Shown here piece after piece: positions 55,540 to 55,719 of a DNA stretch of 55,719 nt (positions are counted from its first letter, which is position 1; each line of letters opens with the position of its first letter). This stretch comes from Candidatus Aramenus sulfurataquae (GTDB lineage Archaea > Thermoproteota > Thermoprotei_A > Sulfolobales > Sulfolobaceae), in assembly GCA_000565255.1 (NCBI GenBank), contig ASRH01000008.1, positions 1 to 55,719 of the forward strand. Direction: 5' to 3'. A program made the translations under genes and the position numbers. The notes below the pieces were generated by a model that saw nothing but the letters and a program-made list of their open reading frames with translations, made no database searches and was not told where the DNA came from.

Positions 55540-55719
55540 ATGGGAGAAAGTAGTAAGATATTAACTGCTGCTGACGTTCTCGTAGAGGAGGCAGATGAGT
55601 TATTGTCTAAAGGTGATATCGTACAAGCATCCGAAAAATATTATAAAGCCGCAGAAGAATCAATAAAACTACTAGTAAAAATACTAGACATAAAAGAAAT
55701 AATGGAAAAAGTTGAGAAA
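55540..55719 (+). CDS. PaREP1-family protein, truncated by the window end
   Basis: Only the first 60 residues are inside the window. They read ADVLVEEADELLSKGDIVQA and SEKYYKAAEESIKLLVKIL, the helical repeat pattern of the PaREP1 family common in crenarchaea, of unknown function (related in pattern to HEPN/TPR-like helices). An ATATATAAAC box lies about 26-30 bases before the ATG, so a leaderless message is likely. The 3' end is cut off. Confidence 0.75.
   Translation, partial: MGESSKILTAADVLVEEADELLSKGDIVQASEKYYKAAEESIKLLVKILDIKEIMEKVEK

Overview
The window looks like chromosome of a thermoacidophilic crenarchaeon of the order Sulfolobales. Evidence: many leaderless genes with an A/T-rich TATA box about 26 bases before the start codon, AGG/AGA arginine codons, GTG and TTG starts, poly-T gene ends, and lineage-typical families (DUF973 membrane protein, PaREP1, a small SWIM protein, a four-subunit oxoacid:ferredoxin oxidoreductase, a sulfur-reductase-like cluster). 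The coding GC content seems high for the order, which would fit a Metallosphaera-like organism, but I could not compute it and the genus is a guess. No rRNA, tRNA, CRISPR array or intact transposase was seen.

Region by region. 0.1-1.3 kb: three overlapping small genes of unknown function. 1.3-13.3 kb: a divergent redox cluster. On the minus strand lie a very large molybdopterin catalytic subunit with a twin-arginine signal, a four-cluster ferredoxin subunit and a TorD-like chaperone. On the plus strand lie a cysteine-rich winged-helix protein, an unknown protein, a TPR protein, a polyferredoxin, a degenerate HAD-like protein, a small unknown protein and a multi-pass membrane anchor. This resembles the Acidianus sulfur reductase (Sre) set, so sulfur or polysulfide reduction coupled to the membrane is the best hypothesis. 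The intergenic region between the arms carries strong inverted repeats. 13.5-20.9 kb: housekeeping and stress genes (photolyase, OsmC, aldo/keto reductase, polynucleotide kinase, TatD-like hydrolase, hemerythrin, short MscS, creatininase, glutamine amidotransferase). 20.9-33.8 kb: transporters and metabolism, including an acetate-type transporter, a DsrE/membrane pair, isoaspartate methyltransferase, UppP, a HerA-like ATPase and an ATPase-like protein with a lost P-loop. 33.8-35.2 kb: a small secreted protein and a membrane-tethered winged-helix protein between two IS605-like hairpins. 35.3-43.5 kb: DUF973, extradiol dioxygenase, M1 aminopeptidase with HEAT repeats, two MFS genes and a broken GH15 glucoamylase/trehalase gene. 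43.7-49.9 kb: acyl-CoA dehydrogenase, a DmsB-DmsC fusion without any DmsA, and a gamma-delta-alpha-beta oxoacid:ferredoxin oxidoreductase. 50.2-55.2 kb: a molybdenum hydroxylase whose FAD and 2Fe-2S subunits are fused, then an MHS-type transporter. The window ends inside a PaREP1-family gene.

How the genes work together: three separate iron-sulfur or molybdenum electron-transfer modules dominate, interleaved with seven MFS transporters, which suggests flexible use of organic acids and sulfur compounds. Several decayed genes (GH15 and four shorter remnants) show ongoing gene loss. All product calls rest on motif recognition by eye; no database search was run.
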